Positions 61,177 through 64,000 of a DNA stretch of 64,000 nt are shown here, in pieces; position 1 is the first letter of the stretch, and every line of letters begins with the position of its first letter. Source of the stretch: CBDBDZ01 sp965204215 (lineage in GTDB: Bacteria > Pseudomonadota > Gammaproteobacteria > Pseudomonadales > GM7GCV1). The position numbers and the translations under genes are program-made. The notes under the pieces are model-generated. The model worked only from the letters and a program-made list of their open reading frames with translations. It was not told the origin of the DNA and searched no databases. The stretch spans positions 992,001-1,056,000 of the forward strand of contig CBDBDZ010000013.1 of the NCBI GenBank assembly GCA_965204215.1, read 5' to 3'.

Positions 61177-62403
61177 GTGGAAACTTTAACCATTGTATCA
61201 GGTGTAAGTATGTTTACCGCGGTGGTGTTGATTTTGGTTGGCATTATCCTGTTTTCAAGGCAAAAGCTGGTGAATATGGGGGATGTCAATATTGTTATTA
61301 ATGGTGAAAAAACCATTATCGTTCCAGCCGGGGGCAAATTGCTTAACACGTTAGCTGACAGTAGTTTATTTTTAGCTTCTGCTTGCGGCGGAGGAGGGAG
61401 TTGCGCACAATGTAAGTGCGTTGTTGATTCTGGCGGTGGCAGTATATTGCCAACTGAGGAAACTCACTTTACGCGCGGTGAAATTAACAAAGGATGGCGT
61501 TTGTCTTGTCAAACGCCAGTTAAAGAAGATATGGAAATAACTATTCCGGAAGAGGTTTTTGGAGTTAAACAATGGGAGTGTGAAGTGATTAGCAACGATA
61601 ATGTTGCAACCTTTATCAAGGAACTTCATTTAAAATTGCCAGAGGGTGAGTCAGTTGACTTTAGAGCTGGTGGCTATGTACAGTTAGAGCGTCCAGCCTG
61701 TAAGGTTATGTATAAAGATTTTGATATCGGCGAAGCGTATCGAGCCGATTGGGAGCGTTTTAAATTTTTCGATTATGAGTCAGAAACGACAGAAGCTGTT
61801 ATTCGGGCTTATTCCATGGCTAACTATCCAGAAGAGAAAGGTATTCTTAAATTTAACATTCGTATATCAACGCCTCCTCCGAGGACTGAAGGTTTGCCGC
61901 CAGGGCTAATGTCATCATGGGTATTTAATTTAAAACCAGGTGACAAAGTAAATGTCTTCGGGCCTTTTGGTGAGTTTTTTGCAAAAGATACTGACGCAGA
62001 AATGGTGTTTATTGGTGGTGGTGCAGGTATGGCACCCATGCGATCTCATTTGTTTGACCAGCTTAAACGCCTTAAATCCAAGCGTAAAATTAGCTTTTGG
62101 TACGGTGCTCGTAGTTTAAAAGAGGCTTTTTATGGTGATGAATACGATGCGCTGGCTGTAGATAACGATAATTTTGAATGGCATTTAGCTCTTTCCGAAC
62201 CACAACCTGAAGACAGCTGGGAAGGTTTAACTGGCTTCATTCATAATGTCTTATATGAACAGTATTTAAAAGATCATCCTGCACCAGAAGACTGTGAGTT
62301 TTATATGTGTGGTCCTCCCATGATGAATGCCGCCTGTATTAATATGTTGCTCGATTTGGGCGTAGAGCGCAGCAGTATTTTCTTAGACGATTTTGGTGGC
62401 TAG
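61177..62403 (+). CDS. nqrF: Na+-NQR subunit F (NADH dehydrogenase)
   Basis: A 408-residue electron-entry subunit: an N-terminal membrane helix (VSMFTAVVLILVGIILFS), a 2Fe-2S domain (CGGGGSCAQCKC near residue 69, fourth Cys in RLSCQTPV), FAD binding (RAYSMANYP) and NADH binding (VFIGGGAGMAPMRSHLFDQL, YMCGPPMMNAACINML). The start is GTG 61177 behind AGAGAGTT. It closes the nqr operon; apbE and nqrM, which often follow, are not here. Confidence 0.97.
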   Translation: METLTIVSGVSMFTAVVLILVGIILFSRQKLVNMGDVNIVINGEKTIIVPAGGKLLNTLADSSLFLASACGGGGSCAQCKCVVDSGGGSILPTEETHFTRGEINKGWRLSCQTPVKEDMEITIPEEVFGVKQWECEVISNDNVATFIKELHLKLPEGESVDFRAGGYVQLERPACKVMYKDFDIGEAYRADWERFKFFDYESETTEAVIRAYSMANYPEEKGILKFNIRISTPPPRTEGLPPGLMSSWVFNLKPGDKVNVFGPFGEFFAKDTDAEMVFIGGGAGMAPMRSHLFDQLKRLKSKRKISFWYGARSLKEAFYGDEYDALAVDNDNFEWHLALSEPQPEDSWEGLTGFIHNVLYEQYLKDHPAPEDCEFYMCGPPMMNAACINMLLDLGVERSSIFLDDFGG

Positions 62404-62429
62404 CGAATATCTTTTAAACGGCTATAGCA

Positions 62430-63143
62430 ATGACTGAAAGTAATACTCCAGCTAAACCTCACAAAAAGGAAAGTTTACTATTTAATATTGGTTTTAATGT
62501 AGCACTGCCCGCATTCATTTTAATGAAATTAAGTGGTGAAGAGTATCTAGGTACAACATGGGGCTTAATAGTGGCGCTGCTATTCCCTATTGGTTATGGG
62601 CTGATGGACTATTGGAGCACCAAAAAAATTAATGGCTTTTCGTTATTAGGGTTAGCCAGCGTACTTTTAACTGGCGGCATTGCTTTACTAAAACTCAAGC
62701 CTGAATATTTAGCTATTAAAGAGGCGAGTATTCCCGCTATTATTGGTATTGCTACTTTGGTATCAATGAAAACGAAATATCCTATTGTAAAAACTTTTCT
62801 CTACAACGACAAAATTCTAAATACGACAAAAATATCAGAGCAGTTGTCTCTTAACAATAACCTTGCTGCTTTTGAAAGTACGCTGAAAAAGACATCTTAT
62901 GTACTGGCAGCATCGTTCTTTCTGTCGGCAATATTAAATTATTTACTAGCGCGATGGATTGTAACTGCCGATGCGGGGACACAGGCTTTTAATGAACAAC
63001 TGGGTGAAATGACGGTTTTGAGTTATCCAGTTATTGCACTGCCTGCAATGATTATCTGTTTCGGTGCCATCTTGTATCTTTTTCGTAGTATCAAGCGATT
63101 GACACAATTGGATTTAGAGCAAATCGTTGTCCAACCTAATTGA
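62430..63143 (+). CDS. VC0807-like multi-pass membrane protein
   Basis: A 237-residue integral membrane protein with about six helices (NIGFNVALPAFILMKLS, TWGLIVALLFPIGYGLMDYW, FSLLGLASVLLTGGIALLKL). It resembles the VC0807/DUF3159 group, distantly like septation protein YciB. Function unknown. It starts 26 bp after nqrF, a position where apbE is found in many relatives, and may share the nqr transcript. Confidence 0.65.
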   Translation: MTESNTPAKPHKKESLLFNIGFNVALPAFILMKLSGEEYLGTTWGLIVALLFPIGYGLMDYWSTKKINGFSLLGLASVLLTGGIALLKLKPEYLAIKEASIPAIIGIATLVSMKTKYPIVKTFLYNDKILNTTKISEQLSLNNNLAAFESTLKKTSYVLAASFFLSAILNYLLARWIVTADAGTQAFNEQLGEMTVLSYPVIALPAMIICFGAILYLFRSIKRLTQLDLEQIVVQPN

Positions 63144-63149
63144 GCTATT

Positions 63150-63797
63150 ATGATGAAAATAATCAAAAAAATGATACGGACTTTTGCTATATTCATATCG
63201 CTTGGCGGATTTACAGCTTCGCAGTTATTGCTGGCTCAAGAAGCGACAGAAGGCTCTCCCAAAGCTGGTTTTGTAGAGATTAACATTCCACTGCGCGGTA
63301 CACCAGATGGCAATGGGAGAATTATTCGTGATGGTATTGCCAATGGCACTGAGGTTAATAAGCTAAGCATTGATGGCTCATGGGCTTATGTTGAATTAGG
63401 TGATGGTATGAAAGGTTGGTTACCTAATCGTTTTGTTTCAACCGAAGTTAAAGACGATTCAGAAACGGAACAATTAAAAGCTCGAGTGATTGAACTGCGG
63501 AATGAATTACAGCAGCTAAAGGATAATTCAAGCGAATTAAAAAGACTACAAGCACAATTAAATAATCTTAAAGACAAGTCAACAGTAGAGAAATTGAGTC
63601 GTCAAAACAAATCCTTGCTTACAGCCAACCAAAGCCTGCAAGCAGAAAGAGATATGTTGACTACTCAACTGGAAGAGTCTGATACAGACTTTTTGATAAC
63701 ATGGTTTTTATACGGCAGCTTTGCCGTATTCTTAGGAGGGGTGCTAACCATTATTGCTGTTAAGTTATGGCCTAGGAAGAGTAATGGCTGGGGCTAA
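63150..63797 (+). CDS. SH3-domain protein with coiled coil and C-terminal anchor (TIGR04211-like)
   Basis: A 215-residue envelope protein: signal peptide (FAIFISLGGFTASQLLLA), a bacterial SH3 domain (about 32-95; NIPLRGTPDGNGRIIRDGIA, WAYVELGDGMKGWLPNRFV), a coiled coil (about 105-180, Leu/Gln-rich) and a C-terminal membrane helix (WFLYGSFAVFLGGVLTIIAV). The plan is that of E. coli YgiM. A cell-wall related role is likely but unproven. The last 14 bp overlap pdxJ. Confidence 0.85.
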   Translation: MMKIIKKMIRTFAIFISLGGFTASQLLLAQEATEGSPKAGFVEINIPLRGTPDGNGRIIRDGIANGTEVNKLSIDGSWAYVELGDGMKGWLPNRFVSTEVKDDSETEQLKARVIELRNELQQLKDNSSELKRLQAQLNNLKDKSTVEKLSRQNKSLLTANQSLQAERDMLTTQLEESDTDFLITWFLYGSFAVFLGGVLTIIAVKLWPRKSNGWG

Positions 63798-64000
63798 CAC
63801 TAAGCACTCTAAAATCAATTTAAGTGTTAACGTCAATAAAATAGCACTGTTAAGAAATTCAAGAGGTAGTAACTACCCCGACTTAATTGAATACAGCAAA
63901 AACTGCATTGACTATGGGGCTGATGGCATTACTGTTCATCCGCGATCTGATTGTAGGCATATTACCCCGGATGATGTTATCCAGTTGGCACGATTATTAC
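63784..64000 (+). CDS. pdxJ: pyridoxine 5'-phosphate synthase, 5' part
   Basis: The first 72 codons of pdxJ, cut by the window end. LSVNVNKIALLRNSRGSNYP, DYGADGITVHPRSDCRHIT and the Asp-Asp following it are the known PdxJ N-terminal features (TIM barrel, active-site Arg/His region). PdxJ joins 1-deoxyxylulose 5-phosphate to 3-amino-2-oxopropyl phosphate to give PNP, the precursor of PLP. ATG 63784 overlaps the previous gene by 14 bp. Confidence 0.94.
   Translation, partial: MAGANTKHSKINLSVNVNKIALLRNSRGSNYPDLIEYSKNCIDYGADGITVHPRSDCRHITPDDVIQLARLL

Overview
The window reads as a chromosome segment of an AT-rich, aerobic gammaproteobacterium, probably marine. The evidence is a full Na+-translocating NADH:quinone reductase operon (nqrABCDEF), gammaproteobacterial-type gene groups (hemCDXY, rpsP-rimM-trmD-rplS, lpxK-kdsB-murB, infA, ettA, queF), a 7Fe ferredoxin and a tRNA-Ala(GGC). 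I cannot name the genus from sequence alone.

Layout. (1) 1-5217: the end of a GlxA-type AraC regulator, then a plus-strand operon with two acyl-CoA dehydrogenases, a short-chain dehydrogenase very like IpdF, a MaoC hydratase and an Old-Yellow-Enzyme reductase. The FadE30-IpdF pair points to breakdown of the last two steroid rings (HIP-CoA pathway). (2) 5227-8525: a promoter and the three-gene set mtoX (SBP56 methanethiol oxidase), SCO-type copper chaperone and MauG/di-haem peroxidase-like protein. (3) 8530-24258: an accessory island. It holds an IS5 remnant, a PemK/MazF-like toxin gene behind a promoter and two strong RNA hairpins, and a KAP-type P-loop NTPase gene broken by a frameshift, an IS630 and an IS4 element. 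A cassette array with seven integron attC sites and no visible integrase (CALIN type) follows; one of its genes is split by an IS4 that is itself split by an IS481. (4) 24260-34333: a 3'-truncated hemY with hemX, hemD and hemC on the minus strand, then argH, a gamma-carbonic-anhydrase-like protein and the rpsP operon on the plus strand, then an O-antigen ligase and folE on the minus strand. (5) 34537-44053: a second patchwork region with a PLP decarboxylase, a flavoprotein oxidase remnant, a 1088-residue fused 'self-sufficient' reductive dehalogenase, an IS1634-type element sitting between two identical 202-bp repeats, and a zinc-type oxidoreductase. (6) 44116-64000: core genes ettA, infA, fdxA, murB, kdsB, lpxK, two small envelope proteins, a palindromic MITE-like element, comEC, tRNA-Ala, a YadGH-type ABC exporter, queF, nqrA-F, a VC0807-like membrane protein, an SH3-domain protein and the start of pdxJ.

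The most notable items are the attC array, whose cassette ends are complementary from one site to the next; the toxin-like gene with a structured leader and no protein antitoxin; the fused reductive dehalogenase; the mtoX operon; and the junction where the last cassette and hemY both stop short, which suggests a deletion. Nothing was run: all homology statements come from motif recognition.
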